This document shows, in pieces, positions 8,206 to 16,643 of a stretch of DNA of 20,022 nucleotides. The DNA comes from Flavobacteriaceae bacterium (GTDB taxonomy: Bacteria; Bacteroidota; Bacteroidia; Flavobacteriales; Flavobacteriaceae). The position numbers and the translations under genes were made by a program. The notes below the pieces were generated by a model, which saw only the letters and a program-made list of their open reading frames with translations, was not told where the DNA came from and ran no database searches. The stretch's first letter is position 1, and each line of letters starts with the position of its first letter. Location: contig JAUXCI010000012.1 of the NCBI GenBank assembly GCA_030618945.1, positions 1 to 20,022 on the forward strand. The letters are read 5' to 3'.

Positions 8206-8250
8206 ATGTAATATTGTAAGTGTCGTTCAGCGAAATTGATAAAAATGTAA

Positions 8251-8258
8251 TACATTTG
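8251..8258 (+). promoter_or_regulatory. -7 promoter element for rsfS-ftsH
   Basis: TACATTTG matches TAnnTTTG and ends 22 bp before the rsfS start codon. The nearest TTG upstream (8236-8238) is only 12 bp away, too close for a standard -33 element. Confidence 0.5.
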
Positions 8259-8280
8259 CAAGAAATTTTTAAACAAATTA

Positions 8281-8652
8281 ATGGCGAAAAAAATTGTTAC
8301 TTCAGATCTTTTGATCACTGAAATTGTGAAAGGGATTGAAGATGTAAAAGGTGAAAATATTTCGATTCTTGATCTTAGAGAAATAGAAAATACGGTTTGT
8401 GATTATTTTATAATTTGCGATGGGAATTCCAATACTCAGGTTAATGCAATTTCCGGTTCCATACAAAAACATGTTAGTAAAATCCTGAAAGACAAGCCTT
8501 GGCACGTAGAAGGCGAATCTAATGCTGAATGGGTTTTACTTGATTATGTGAACATAGTGGTTCATGTATTTCAAAGAGACGTGAGACAATTTTATAACCT
8601 TGAAGGACTTTGGGGTGATGCAAAAATAACCAACATTCAAAGTGCTTATTAA
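8281..8652 (+). CDS. rsfS: ribosomal silencing factor RsfS
   Basis: 123 residues, the normal length of the RsfS/DUF143 (Iojap) family. Family features: ENISILDLREI, DYFIICDGNSNTQVNAI, PWHVEGESNAEWVLLDYVNIVVHVF and a C-terminal RQFYNLEGLWGDAK. RsfS binds ribosomal protein uL14 on the 50S subunit and blocks joining with the 30S in starvation or stationary phase. It precedes ftsH by 23 bp on the same strand and is probably its co-transcribed partner, which puts translation silencing and membrane proteolysis under one promoter. Confidence 0.94.
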   Translation: MAKKIVTSDLLITEIVKGIEDVKGENISILDLREIENTVCDYFIICDGNSNTQVNAISGSIQKHVSKILKDKPWHVEGESNAEWVLLDYVNIVVHVFQRDVRQFYNLEGLWGDAKITNIQSAY

Positions 8653-8675
8653 GCATCAAACATTAAACTTTAACG

Positions 8676-10727
8676 ATGAAAAAAGAAAAACCAAATAAGG
8701 ATAATAATAATTCTCCCTTTAAACAATTCAATTTCAAGTTCAATTTCTATTGGATCTATGGAATTATTTTTGCGCTATTGATTGGTTATCAATTATTGAA
8801 TAGCGCTGATTTAGCTAGTAATAAACTGACTCAAAACGAATTTAATGAAATCCTCAATGAAAATGATATTGAGCAAATTCTAATCGTTAACGGTGATATT
8901 GCTCAGTTGACAATTAAAAGCGAGGCACTTAATACAAAAGACAAATATAATAAGACTAAAAACCCCTCTGTTTTTGGGCAAACTACACCAGTATACATAT
9001 ATGATTTTGGGGATCTTCAAAATTTTGAGCAGAATCTTGACAAAGCCAGAACTGAGTTTGAACTTGATTTTGACAAGGACAACACGACCAGAACAAGCTT
9101 CTTTGATTCATTTTTAGTTTGGCTACCATTTATATTTATCATTGGCTTGTGGTTCTTTTTTATGAAAAGAATGTCAGGCGGTGGCGGTGGTGGCGGCGGA
9201 CAAATTTTTAATATTGGTAAGTCAAAAGCCAAGCTTTTTGATGAGAACACCAAGGTTAGAACCTCTTTCAAAGACGTTGCCGGACTAGAAGGTGCAAAAG
9301 AAGAAGTTCAGGAAATTGTTGATTTTCTTAAGCATCCTGATAAATACACAAATCTTGGGGGCAAAATCCCAAAAGGAGCTTTATTGGTTGGACCTCCGGG
9401 TACTGGTAAAACGCTTTTGGCCAAAGCTGTAGCAGGAGAAGCTGGCGTACCTTTCTTTTCATTATCAGGCTCTGATTTTGTTGAAATGTTTGTTGGCGTA
9501 GGAGCATCTAGAGTTAGAGACCTTTTTAAACAGGCAGCCGTAAAATCACCTTCCATTATATTTATTGACGAAATAGATGCTATTGGTAGAGCGAGAGGAA
9601 AAAACAGCATTACCGGTGGAAACGATGAGAGAGAAAATACGCTCAATCAGTTGCTTACAGAAATGGATGGGTTTGGAACTGACGTTAACGTCATTGTTTT
9701 AGCCGCAACCAACAGAGCAGATGTTCTTGACAAGGCTTTGATGAGGGCGGGTAGATTTGACAGACAGATCTATGTTGATTTACCAGATCGTAACGAAAGA
9801 AAAGAAATATTTGAAGTACATGTAAAGCCTTTGAAAATGGCAAAGGATGTAGACCTGGAATTCTTATCTAAACAAACTCCGGGTTTTTCTGGTGCTGACA
9901 TTGCCAATGTTTGTAATGAATCTGCATTGATCGCTGCCAGAAAAAGCAAAAAGAGTGTTCATCATCAGGATTTCCTCGATGCCGTGGACAGAATTGTTGG
10001 TGGTTTAGAAAAGAAAAATAAAATCATTACGCCAAAAGAGAAGAAAACAATTGCCTACCACGAGGCAGGTCATGCCACGGTGAGTTGGATGCTTGAACAC
10101 GCAGCTCCATTGGTAAAAGTAACGATTGTACCGAGAGGGAAATCTCTAGGGGCCGCCTGGTATTTACCAGAAGAAAGACAAATCGTAGAAACCGATCAAA
10201 TGTTGGATGAAATGTGTGCAACACTTGGAGGAAGAGCGGCAGAAAGGGTGATTTTTAATCGAATTTCAACCGGTGCTCTGAATGATCTTGAAAAAGTAAC
10301 GCGCCAGGCAAGAGCTATCGTGAGTATTTATGGACTGAATGATAAAATAGGTAATATCACCTATTACGATTCAAGTGGTCAAAATGAATATAGTTTTACC
10401 AAACCCTATAGTGAACACACTGCTAAGGCTATTGATGAAGAAATTTCTAAAATCATCGAAAAACAATATAAACGAGCCATTAAAATACTAGAGGAAAACA
10501 AAACTAAACTTATTGCGCTAGCGGAAATTTTAGTTGAAAAGGAGGTAATATTTGAGGGCGACCTTAAAACAATCTTTGGTCCAAGACCTTTTTATGTTGA
10601 ACCTGAGGTGGTGAAGAAGGTAGTTTCTGCTCAAAAAGAGGATAAACCTACGGTGGGAAAGAAAGTTGTTTCTGCTCCAAAAGAGGATAAACCTGAGAAG
10701 GAAAATACAGAGGAAAACCCTAATTAA
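8676..10727 (+). CDS. ftsH: ATP-dependent zinc metalloprotease FtsH
   Basis: 683 residues. A hexameric membrane AAA+ protease that extracts and degrades membrane and short-lived cytosolic proteins. Membrane segments at about 27-43 and 145-162 flank an extracytoplasmic domain. An eight-glycine linker (168-175) follows, then the AAA module with Walker A GPPGTGKT (239-246) and Walker B IIFIDEID (Asp298, Glu299), the second region of homology ending in AGRFDRQ, and the zinc site HEAGH (462-466) with third ligand Asp537 in STGALNDLE. The acidic/lysine-rich C-terminus holds a 12-residue repeat (KKVVSAxKEDKP, 647-658 and 662-673). The ATG at 8676 gives a charged, disordered N-terminal tail of about 25 residues. 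Downstream is a lipid-synthesis operon. Confidence 0.96.
   Translation: MKKEKPNKDNNNSPFKQFNFKFNFYWIYGIIFALLIGYQLLNSADLASNKLTQNEFNEILNENDIEQILIVNGDIAQLTIKSEALNTKDKYNKTKNPSVFGQTTPVYIYDFGDLQNFEQNLDKARTEFELDFDKDNTTRTSFFDSFLVWLPFIFIIGLWFFFMKRMSGGGGGGGGQIFNIGKSKAKLFDENTKVRTSFKDVAGLEGAKEEVQEIVDFLKHPDKYTNLGGKIPKGALLVGPPGTGKTLLAKAVAGEAGVPFFSLSGSDFVEMFVGVGASRVRDLFKQAAVKSPSIIFIDEIDAIGRARGKNSITGGNDERENTLNQLLTEMDGFGTDVNVIVLAATNRADVLDKALMRAGRFDRQIYVDLPDRNERKEIFEVHVKPLKMAKDVDLEFLSKQTPGFSGADIANVCNESALIAARKSKKSVHHQDFLDAVDRIVGGLEKKNKIITPKEKKTIAYHEAGHATVSWMLEHAAPLVKVTIVPRGKSLGAAWYLPEERQIVETDQMLDEMCATLGGRAAERVIFNRISTGALNDLEKVTRQARAIVSIYGLNDKIGNITYYDSSGQNEYSFTKPYSEHTAKAIDEEISKIIEKQYKRAIKILEENKTKLIALAEILVEKEVIFEGDLKTIFGPRPFYVEPEVVKKVVSAQKEDKPTVGKKVVSAPKEDKPEKENTEENPN
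10614..10694 (+). repeat. in-frame 36-bp direct repeat at the ftsH 3' end
   Basis: Two 36-bp copies (10614-10649 and 10659-10694) start 45 bp apart and differ at three positions. Both encode KKVVSAxKEDKP in the unstructured FtsH tail. The second copy is most simply a recent in-frame tandem duplication. Confidence 0.85.
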
Positions 10728-10741
10728 TCAAAGTGTTTTTG

Positions 10742-10749
10742 TACATTTG
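10742..10749 (+). promoter_or_regulatory. possible internal promoter before the LUD-cdsA-psd genes
   Basis: TACATTTG, identical to the rsfS -7 element, sits in the 39-bp gap between the ftsH stop and the LUD start codon, 17 bp before the ATG. No -33 TTG at normal spacing in the ftsH tail, so read-through from ftsH is equally possible. Confidence 0.35.
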
Positions 10750-10766
10750 ATTCATACATTTTGCTT

Positions 10767-11366
10767 ATGAATTTTTTTGATAAATTTTTAAAAAAAATAG
10801 TTAAAATTTCTCAAAAAGAGGAACAACATAAGGATACGCATCAAGATGAAGAATTTTCAGTTGATGAGTTATTTGTTAAGAAATTTATTCACAAAGGTGG
10901 TAAATTTTTATATTGTTCGGATCTTGATGAGTTGGAAAAGAATTTGATACAAGTCTTACAAGAGAATCAATGGAATAACGTTATTTCATTTGATGAAAAT
11001 CTTAAAGAACTACTTACCAAAATAAATAGCGCCAAAACAACAAAAATAATCCCTTCCTTACCTTTTTTATCTCACTGTGAATGTTTGATTGCAAATGACG
11101 GAAGCATTTTATTTTCTTCAAAGCAGTTAAAGGACAAAAAGCTTAAAGATCTTCCGTTAAACTTTATTGTTTGTGCAAAAACAAGCCAGATTACTAAAGA
11201 TTCAAGAGACGGAATATCCGGAATTAGAAATCGTTCAGAAAAGAATGCCCCCACGATCATCAGCTCAATAAAAGATTATATTATAAATAAATCAGAAACA
11301 GATTTTATGAGTTACGGCCATACTAATTCCAAATCCCTATATTTACTGTTACTAGAAGATTTATAA
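10767..11366 (+). CDS. LUD domain protein (LutC/YkgG-like)
   Basis: 199 residues from the ATG at 10767; an in-frame TTG two codons earlier is less likely. The C-terminal half fits the LUD (lactate utilisation) fold: FLSHCECLIANDGSILFSS, then PLNFIVCAKTSQITKDSRDG. LutC in Bacillus works with LutA and LutB to oxidise lactate, but no lutA or lutB lies nearby. Instead the gene sits between ftsH and cdsA and is separated from cdsA by only 4 bp. The function in this context is therefore unknown. The N-terminal ~35 residues are charged and probably flexible. Confidence 0.8.
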   Translation: MNFFDKFLKKIVKISQKEEQHKDTHQDEEFSVDELFVKKFIHKGGKFLYCSDLDELEKNLIQVLQENQWNNVISFDENLKELLTKINSAKTTKIIPSLPFLSHCECLIANDGSILFSSKQLKDKKLKDLPLNFIVCAKTSQITKDSRDGISGIRNRSEKNAPTIISSIKDYIINKSETDFMSYGHTNSKSLYLLLLEDL

Positions 11367-11370
11367 TTAG

Positions 11371-12192
11371 ATGAACAATTTTACCAAACGAATTATTTTT
11401 GGCCTGATCTATGTGGCCCTAGTCATTTCGTCGTCTCTTTTAGGGGCTTTGTTTTTTTATAGTTTGTTTTTGGTCTTCATGCTTATTTGCATTTATGAAT
11501 TTATTAAGATACTGGAACTTAGAAGTGTTTATCCTTATTTATTAGGAGTTACATCTTTCTTTACCGCGGTCATCTCCAATAATAATTTGATTGTTTTTGA
11601 AGATGATCTATCTAAAAAAATTACACTTTCCATTTTTTTGGTGGCTGTATATTTTTCATTTATTCTTACTCTTGTATCATCCAGAAAAATTGCCAAACAA
11701 TATTTAGCAGTAAACTTTTTAAGCCTCATATACGTAGCCCTGCCCTTTTCGCTACTGATAAAAATTCCTTATTTAAATTTTGATGGAACTTTTGATACTT
11801 CAATCATCATTGGAATTTTTATTTTGATTTGGAGTAACGACGTATTCGCATTCTTAATCGGTAAGAATTTTGGCAAACACAAATTAATAGGTCGGGTTTC
11901 TCCAAATAAAACAATTGAAGGGTTTCTGGGAGGTTTTATCTTTACTTTTATCGCAGGCTATTTCGTAGCCAATTACTGCACGAGCATTCAACCCCTTCAG
12001 TGGTTTACGATAGCGATTATCGTAAGTATTTTTGGCGTGCTTGGAGATTTAATTGAATCTATGTTTAAAAGACAAGCTGGAATAAAAGACAGTAGTAATT
12101 TATTACCTGGACACGGTGGCTTTCTAGATAGATTAGATAGTGTTATATTTGCAACTCCTTTTATTTTTATATATTTATTTTTGACTACATAA
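11371..12192 (+). CDS. cdsA: phosphatidate cytidylyltransferase
   Basis: 273 residues, multi-pass inner-membrane protein. It converts phosphatidic acid and CTP to CDP-diacylglycerol, the precursor of all phospholipids. The family signature spans residues 230-257: it begins SMFKRQAGIKD and continues LLPGHGGFLDRLDS, with the metal-binding Asp residues in place. About seven or eight hydrophobic segments precede and follow it. The stop codon overlaps the psd start (TAATG), so translation of the two is probably coupled. Confidence 0.94.
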   Translation: MNNFTKRIIFGLIYVALVISSSLLGALFFYSLFLVFMLICIYEFIKILELRSVYPYLLGVTSFFTAVISNNNLIVFEDDLSKKITLSIFLVAVYFSFILTLVSSRKIAKQYLAVNFLSLIYVALPFSLLIKIPYLNFDGTFDTSIIIGIFILIWSNDVFAFLIGKNFGKHKLIGRVSPNKTIEGFLGGFIFTFIAGYFVANYCTSIQPLQWFTIAIIVSIFGVLGDLIESMFKRQAGIKDSSNLLPGHGGFLDRLDSVIFATPFIFIYLFLTT

Positions 12193-12842
12193 TGTTCCAT
12201 AAAGAAGGTTTTAAGATCATATTATATGCTGCCTTGATTTTGGTGAGCAGTTTATTATTAATAGATAATTTTATAGAGATCTATTGGCTTCAAAAGTCTC
12301 TGATGATCCTCATTCTGGTCTTTTTTATATTGATTCTCCAATTTTTTAGAGATCCAAAAAGAAATACCAATCTTATTGATGATCATGTGATTGCTCCTGC
12401 AGATGGTAAGGTTGTTGTCATTGAAGAAGTATTCGAAAATGAATATTTCAAAGGTAAAAAAAGACAGATCTCGATTTTTATGTCACCTTTAAACGTTCAC
12501 GTTACTCGTTATCCAGTATCTGGCCTTGTTAAATACAGCAAATATCATCCTGGTAAATATTTGGTAGCATGGCATCCAAAATCTTCTGTTGATAATGAAC
12601 GGACCACAATAGTTGTGGAAAACCCGTCGATAGGTGAAATACTCTATAGGCAAATAGCGGGTGCCGTTGCCAGAAGAATTGTGAATTATGCAAAAAAGGA
12701 CCGGCAAGTGATTCAAGGTGAGGATGCCGGATTTATTAAATTTGGATCTAGAATTGATATTTTTGTACCTTTAGACATGAAGATTCATGTTGAACTGGAT
12801 CAAAAAACAAAGGGAGGTGAAACCATCATAGCTTCAAAATAA
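12192..12842 (+). CDS. psd: phosphatidylserine decarboxylase, short form
   Basis: 216 residues. It makes phosphatidylethanolamine, the main bacterial membrane lipid, from phosphatidylserine. The N-terminus has two hydrophobic segments (about 8-24 and 34-50), followed by HVIAPADGKVVVIEE and SIFMSPLNVHVTRYPVSG, which are family hallmarks. The pro-enzyme should cleave itself between Gly185 and Ser186 in KFGSRIDIF to give the pyruvoyl cofactor; this FGSR version marks the short PSD type rather than the longer LGST type. No phosphatidylserine synthase is in the window. Starts within the cdsA stop codon and ends within the start codon of the ACBP gene. Confidence 0.94.
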   Translation: MFHKEGFKIILYAALILVSSLLLIDNFIEIYWLQKSLMILILVFFILILQFFRDPKRNTNLIDDHVIAPADGKVVVIEEVFENEYFKGKKRQISIFMSPLNVHVTRYPVSGLVKYSKYHPGKYLVAWHPKSSVDNERTTIVVENPSIGEILYRQIAGAVARRIVNYAKKDRQVIQGEDAGFIKFGSRIDIFVPLDMKIHVELDQKTKGGETIIASK

Positions 12843-13111
12843 TGGAAGATCTGGATAGGAAATTTAAAAAAGCATTTGAACTGGCTTCCGCTATGACGGA
12901 AAAATTACCACCTGATATCATGTTGCAGTTTTACTCCTATTATAAGCACGCCACTACAAATGACTCAATGGTCATTCCTTCGGGGAATGATAGAATTAGA
13001 AATGCATTTAAATTGAATGCCTATTTTCAAATTGCCAATATTTCAGCTGATGAAGCTAAAATTGAATACATCAAATTAGTTGAAAAATATACTGGTGAAA
13101 AAATTTCTTAA
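12842..13111 (+). CDS. acyl-CoA-binding protein
   Basis: 89 residues, the full length of a stand-alone ACBP. It matches the four-helix family: LDRKFKKAFELA at the start, the ligand-binding segment LQFYSYYKHATTND (compare LYGLYKQAT in eukaryotic ACBP), then KLNAYFQIANISADEAKIEYIKLVEKY. It would bind long-chain acyl-CoA esters in the cytoplasm. The ATG overlaps the psd stop (TAATG), so the protein is made together with the phospholipid enzymes, consistent with handling acyl-CoA near membrane synthesis, although the bacterial role is poorly known. Confidence 0.9.
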   Translation: MEDLDRKFKKAFELASAMTEKLPPDIMLQFYSYYKHATTNDSMVIPSGNDRIRNAFKLNAYFQIANISADEAKIEYIKLVEKYTGEKIS

Positions 13112-13126
13112 ATAACCAAAAACTTT

Positions 13127-13744
13127 ATGAAAAACCTACTTAACATTTCACTTATTTTAATTTTTTCCTTGTTATTAGTTTCTTGTGCCAAAGAAAAAAA
13201 AACTGCTGATTTATCAGAACTTTCTCCAATATATATGGTTGACTCCAAGAATTCTACAGTTCAATGGACTGCCTTTAAAACCAGTGACAAAGTTCCGGTA
13301 AAAGGGATTTTTAAAGAGATCAAAATTAATAAATCAAATGAAGCGTCCAACCCTTCAGCTGCCTTGGATGGCTTAGAATTTGAAATTCCAATTTCAAGTA
13401 TTTTTTCAAAAGACACAATTCGTGACGCTAAACTAAATAAGTTCTTTTTTGCTGTTATGGAAAACAGTCTAAATTTAAAAGGTAGCTTTAAAATAGAAGA
13501 CCAAGAGAAAGGCTCGCTTTCATTAACCATGAACGGCCTTACAAAAGATCTTCCCTTTGATTTTGAAATGAGCAATGATACCATACTAATTAATGCCTCC
13601 ATGGATTTAAATAACTGGCAAGCTCAGGCTGCACTTGAGTCATTGAATCAGGCATGCCTGGAACTACACAGAGGTGCTGACGGAGTAAGTAAAACATGGG
13701 ACGAAGTGCTCATTAATGCCAAAATATTAACTGTAAAAAAATAG
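13127..13744 (+). CDS. YceI family lipoprotein
   Basis: 205 residues. The N-terminus is a lipoprotein signal: hydrophobic core then LVSC with Cys20 as the lipidated residue. The remainder is a YceI-like beta-barrel (VDSKNSTVQWTAFKTSDKVPVKGIF; LEFEIPISSIFSKDTIRD; GSFKIEDQEKG; LTMNGLTKDLPFDF). YceI barrels bind isoprenoids or other apolar ligands; the ligand is unknown. It lies 15 bp after the ACBP gene, so probably at the end of the same operon. Its last codons run directly into a VOC gene remnant, and the stop at 13742-13744 shares its last base with that remnant's reading frame. The C-terminus looks normal for the family, so the gene itself appears intact. Confidence 0.88.
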   Translation: MKNLLNISLILIFSLLLVSCAKEKKTADLSELSPIYMVDSKNSTVQWTAFKTSDKVPVKGIFKEIKINKSNEASNPSAALDGLEFEIPISSIFSKDTIRDAKLNKFFFAVMENSLNLKGSFKIEDQEKGSLSLTMNGLTKDLPFDFEMSNDTILINASMDLNNWQAQAALESLNQACLELHRGADGVSKTWDEVLINAKILTVKK

Positions 13745-13887
13745 GAGTCACCATCTGCGATGAAATAGAAAGTTTTGACTATGGCAAATTTGTTCACATT
13801 ATGGATCCAGATGGAAACAAAATTGAACTTTGGGAGCCAGTTGACCATGTTTTTACAGATAGCCTGAAGGGTAATACCACCAAATAA
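13735..13887 (+). pseudogene. C-terminal remnant of a VOC (glyoxalase/bleomycin resistance-like) gene
   Basis: In a frame shifted by two from yceI, positions 13735-13887 encode about 50 residues ending in a TAA: KKIGVTICDEIESFDYGKF, then HIMDPDGNKIELWEPVD and a short tail ending KGNTTK. This is the C-terminal quarter to third of a typical ~125-residue glyoxalase-like VOC protein, including the Glu of KIELWEP that is a metal ligand in many members. The N-terminal part is absent: upstream in this frame there is a stop at 13714 and the DNA is yceI. There is no start codon at a sensible place. The join lies at or near the seven-A run 13735-13741. I read it as a gene truncated by deletion that fused it to the 3' end of yceI. 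Confidence 0.8.
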
Positions 13888-13900
13888 ATCTATATATGGT

Positions 13901-16531
13901 TTAAAGAGATTTTAAACTTTCTTCAAGCATCGCTATTTTTGCCAATGCATCGGCTTCTTTTTTCCTTTCGTTTAAAATTACATTTTCCGGGGCGTTATTT
14001 ACAAACCTTTCGTTCGATAGTTTTTTCTGAACGGAAATAAGAAAACCCTTATTATACTTCAATTCTTCCTTTATTTTTTTGATCTCTCCTTCAACATCAA
14101 TACTATCTGCATACGGTATAAAGAATTCATTTGCCCCTACCCTAAATGACAAGGCATTTTCTATTTTCATATCAACCTCTTCAATTTGTGACACGTTGCA
14201 CAACTTTCGGATCAAGCCAAAAAAATCTGAATTGAGACCCTCCTTTTTAATGATTGATAAATCAAGTTTTTCTTTGAATGACAGATTCTTTTCTTTTCTT
14301 ATGTTCCTGATGGCAGAAATTATTTCTTTGACGACCTCAAATTCCTGCAACACATTCTCATCGAATGAATTCTTTGTTGGGTATTCAGAAATGATCAAAG
14401 CCTCCGCTGTATCTCTTTCTTTTAAATACTGCCATATATCTTCCGTAATAAACGGCATAAAGGGGTGAAGAATTCTCAAGTTGTCTTCAAAAAAGCTCAA
14501 GGTTGCTTCAAAAGTTTGTCGGTCAATAGCTTTGCCAAATTCCGGCTTAACCATTTCCAGGTACCAGGACGAAAAATCATCCCATACCAACTTATAAATT
14601 GCTGTCAAAGCATCGGACAAGCGGTATTGATCAAATTGACTATCTATAAAAGACAAAGTCATTTGAAATTTAGATTTATACCATTCAATGGCTTTTTTAG
14701 AAGACTCTGATTGTTCCTCAGTTTCTGATATTTCCCATCCATTCACTAATCTAAATCCATTCCAGATTTTATTAGCAAAATTTCTTCCCTGTAGCATAAG
14801 GGATTCATCGAACAAAAGATCATTTCCGGCCGCTGAGCTCATTAAAATGCCAGCTCTAACCCCATCAGCCCCATATGTTTCCATTAGCTCAATAGGGTCA
14901 GGAGAATTGCCTAATGACTTTGACATTTTTCTTCGTTGCTTGTCTCTAACAAGCCCTGTCAAATACACATTCTTAAACGGTTTTTGATCAGCAAACTCAT
15001 AACCTGCAATGATCATTCTCGCAACCCAGAAAAATAGTATATCTGGACCGGTAACAAGATCATTTGTTGGGTAATAATACTTAAATTCTTCATTTTCAGG
15101 ATCAATGATCCCATTAAAAACACTAATGGGCCATAGCCATGAAGAAAACCATGTATCTAATGAATCTTCATCCTGTCTAAGGTCAGACGCTTTAAGGTCC
15201 TCTGAATTTAATTTTTCCTTGGCCAGTTCCAGGGCTTGATCTATATCTTGAGCCACGACGAAATCATTCGTGCCGTTTCCGTAGTAAAAAGCTGGAATTC
15301 TATGCCCCCAATAGAGTTGACGGGAAATGTTCCAATCTCGAATATTTTCCAACCAATGGCGGTAAGTATTCATAAATTTGCTAGGCACCAGTTTTATTTC
15401 ATCACTTTCAAGAACAGCCTTAATCGCAGGCTTTACAAGTTCTTCCATTTTAAGAAACCACTGTTCCGAAATTTTGGGTTCAATAATAACTCCTGTCCTC
15501 TCTGAGGTACCTACCTTATGTGTATAATCTTCGGCCTTTACCAGAAATCCTTTTTCCTCTAATTCCTTTAGTATCTCCTTCCTTACAACAAACCGGTCCT
15601 TTCCCTCATAGTGTAGTCCAAAGCTATTCAAAGTGGCATCGTCATTAAATATATCAATCACATCTAACTTGTGCTTTTCACCAATTATTTTATCATTAGG
15701 ATCATGAGCCGGCGTTATTTTCAAACTACCGGTACCAAATTCCATATCCACGTATTCATCTTCAATAATTGGAATCGATCTGCCAACAATAGGGACAATT
15801 GCATTTTTTCCAATAAGGTGTTTAAACCTCATATCCTGAGGATGAACACAAATAGCCGTATCTCCTAAAATGGTCTCAGGGCGAGTTGTAGCGATCTGAA
15901 CAACTTCCTCACTTCCTTCAACAAAATAATTCAAATAATATAACTTGCCCGGCTGCTCTTTATATATAACCTCTTCATCGCTAAGGGTTGTTTTTGCTTC
16001 CGGATCCCAATTCACCATCCGGTAACCCTTATATATCTGTCCTTTTTTATGAAGATCAATAAATATTTTGATGACCGACTTATTAAGATCCTCATCCATA
16101 GTGAATTTAGTTCTTTCCCAGTCGCATGAAGCCCCAAGTTTCTTGAGTTGCTCTAAAATAAGACCGCCATGTTTATGCGTCCAATCCCAGGCATGTTCAA
16201 TAAATTCTTCTCTGCTAAGATCAGATTTTTTAATTCCTTCATCCTTTAGTTTGGCCACTACCTTAGCCTCTGTTGCAATAGAAGCATGATCTGTTCCTGG
16301 CACCCAACAAACATTAAACCCCTGCATTCTTTTCCGTCTTATCAATACGTCCTGAATAGTAATATTCAACATATGCCCCATGTGTAAAACACCCGTAACA
16401 TTAGGTGGTGGGATAACAATTGTATAGGGTTCACGTTGGTCAGGCTCTGAATGAAAAAAATTATTTTCCATCCAATAGTTGTACCATTTTTCCTCAACGG
16501 CCTCAGGATTATACTTAGCAGGAATATTCAT
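13901..16531 (-). CDS. valS: valyl-tRNA synthetase
   Basis: 876 residues, class I aminoacyl-tRNA synthetase charging tRNA-Val. HIGH motif HMGH at 50-53 within [21 protein letters not shown] at 535-539; the editing (CP1) domain includes the [17 protein letters not shown] segment; an anticodon-binding region and a C-terminal coiled-coil arm (about 810-876, rich in Lys/Glu, with [13 protein letters not shown]) follow. All hallmark elements are present, so the enzyme is complete. Divergent from the DUF1573 gene across 112 bp. Its 3' end converges on the VOC remnant with a 13-bp gap. Confidence 0.97.
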   Translation of the reverse strand: MNIPAKYNPEAVEEKWYNYWMENNFFHSEPDQREPYTIVIPPPNVTGVLHMGHMLNITIQDVLIRRKRMQGFNVCWVPGTDHASIATEAKVVAKLKDEGIKKSDLSREEFIEHAWDWTHKHGGLILEQLKKLGASCDWERTKFTMDEDLNKSVIKIFIDLHKKGQIYKGYRMVNWDPEAKTTLSDEEVIYKEQPGKLYYLNYFVEGSEEVVQIATTRPETILGDTAICVHPQDMRFKHLIGKNAIVPIVGRSIPIIEDEYVDMEFGTGSLKITPAHDPNDKIIGEKHKLDVIDIFNDDATLNSFGLHYEGKDRFVVRKEILKELEEKGFLVKAEDYTHKVGTSERTGVIIEPKISEQWFLKMEELVKPAIKAVLESDEIKLVPSKFMNTYRHWLENIRDWNISRQLYWGHRIPAFYYGNGTNDFVVAQDIDQALELAKEKLNSEDLKASDLRQDEDSLDTWFSSWLWPISVFNGIIDPENEEFKYYYPTNDLVTGPDILFFWVARMIIAGYEFADQKPFKNVYLTGLVRDKQRRKMSKSLGNSPDPIELMETYGADGVRAGILMSSAAGNDLLFDESLMLQGRNFANKIWNGFRLVNGWEISETEEQSESSKKAIEWYKSKFQMTLSFIDSQFDQYRLSDALTAIYKLVWDDFSSWYLEMVKPEFGKAIDRQTFEATLSFFEDNLRILHPFMPFITEDIWQYLKERDTAEALIISEYPTKNSFDENVLQEFEVVKEIISAIRNIRKEKNLSFKEKLDLSIIKKEGLNSDFFGLIRKLCNVSQIEEVDMKIENALSFRVGANEFFIPYADSIDVEGEIKKIKEELKYNKGFLISVQKKLSNERFVNNAPENVILNERKKEADALAKIAMLEESLKSL

Positions 16532-16557
16532 TTGTTAAATTTTTCTAAAATAGTGTG

Positions 16558-16565
16558 CAAAATTA
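16558..16565 (-). promoter_or_regulatory. -7 promoter element for valS
   Basis: Minus-strand TAATTTTG, matching TAnnTTTG, 26 bp upstream of the valS ATG. No T-box or leader hairpin is visible. Confidence 0.45.
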
Positions 16566-16606
16566 CGATTTTAAGCAATAAATTAAGTCTATTTCAGTTA
16601 GATTTA

Positions 16607-16630
16607 TTCCAAAATATATTAATTTTGGAA
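16607..16630. promoter_or_regulatory. 9-bp-arm inverted repeat overlapping the DUF1573 promoter
   Basis: Perfect arms TTCCAAAAT (16607-16615) and ATTTTGGAA (16622-16630) with a 6-bp AT spacer. The right arm lies over the TAATTTTG -7 element (16620-16627) of the plus-strand DUF1573 gene. This is the layout of a repressor operator for a dimer, though no regulator is encoded in the window. Confidence 0.4.
16620..16627 (+). promoter_or_regulatory. -7 promoter element for the DUF1573 gene
   Basis: TAATTTTG matches TAnnTTTG and ends 16 bp before the ATG at 16644. The same octamer serves valS on the opposite strand of this divergent gap. Confidence 0.45.
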
Positions 16631-16643
16631 CAAATTATTTATC

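Noticed and set aside
9017..9271. Minus-strand open frame with a run of prolines opposite the ftsH linker
   Set aside because: It is the reverse complement of the FtsH glycine run and lies wholly inside ftsH; no independent support.
10726..10752. AATCAAA...TTTGATT inverted repeat after ftsH as terminator or operator
   Set aside because: Seven AT-rich pairs around a 13-base loop form a weak hairpin without a clean T-run; easily chance in this base composition.
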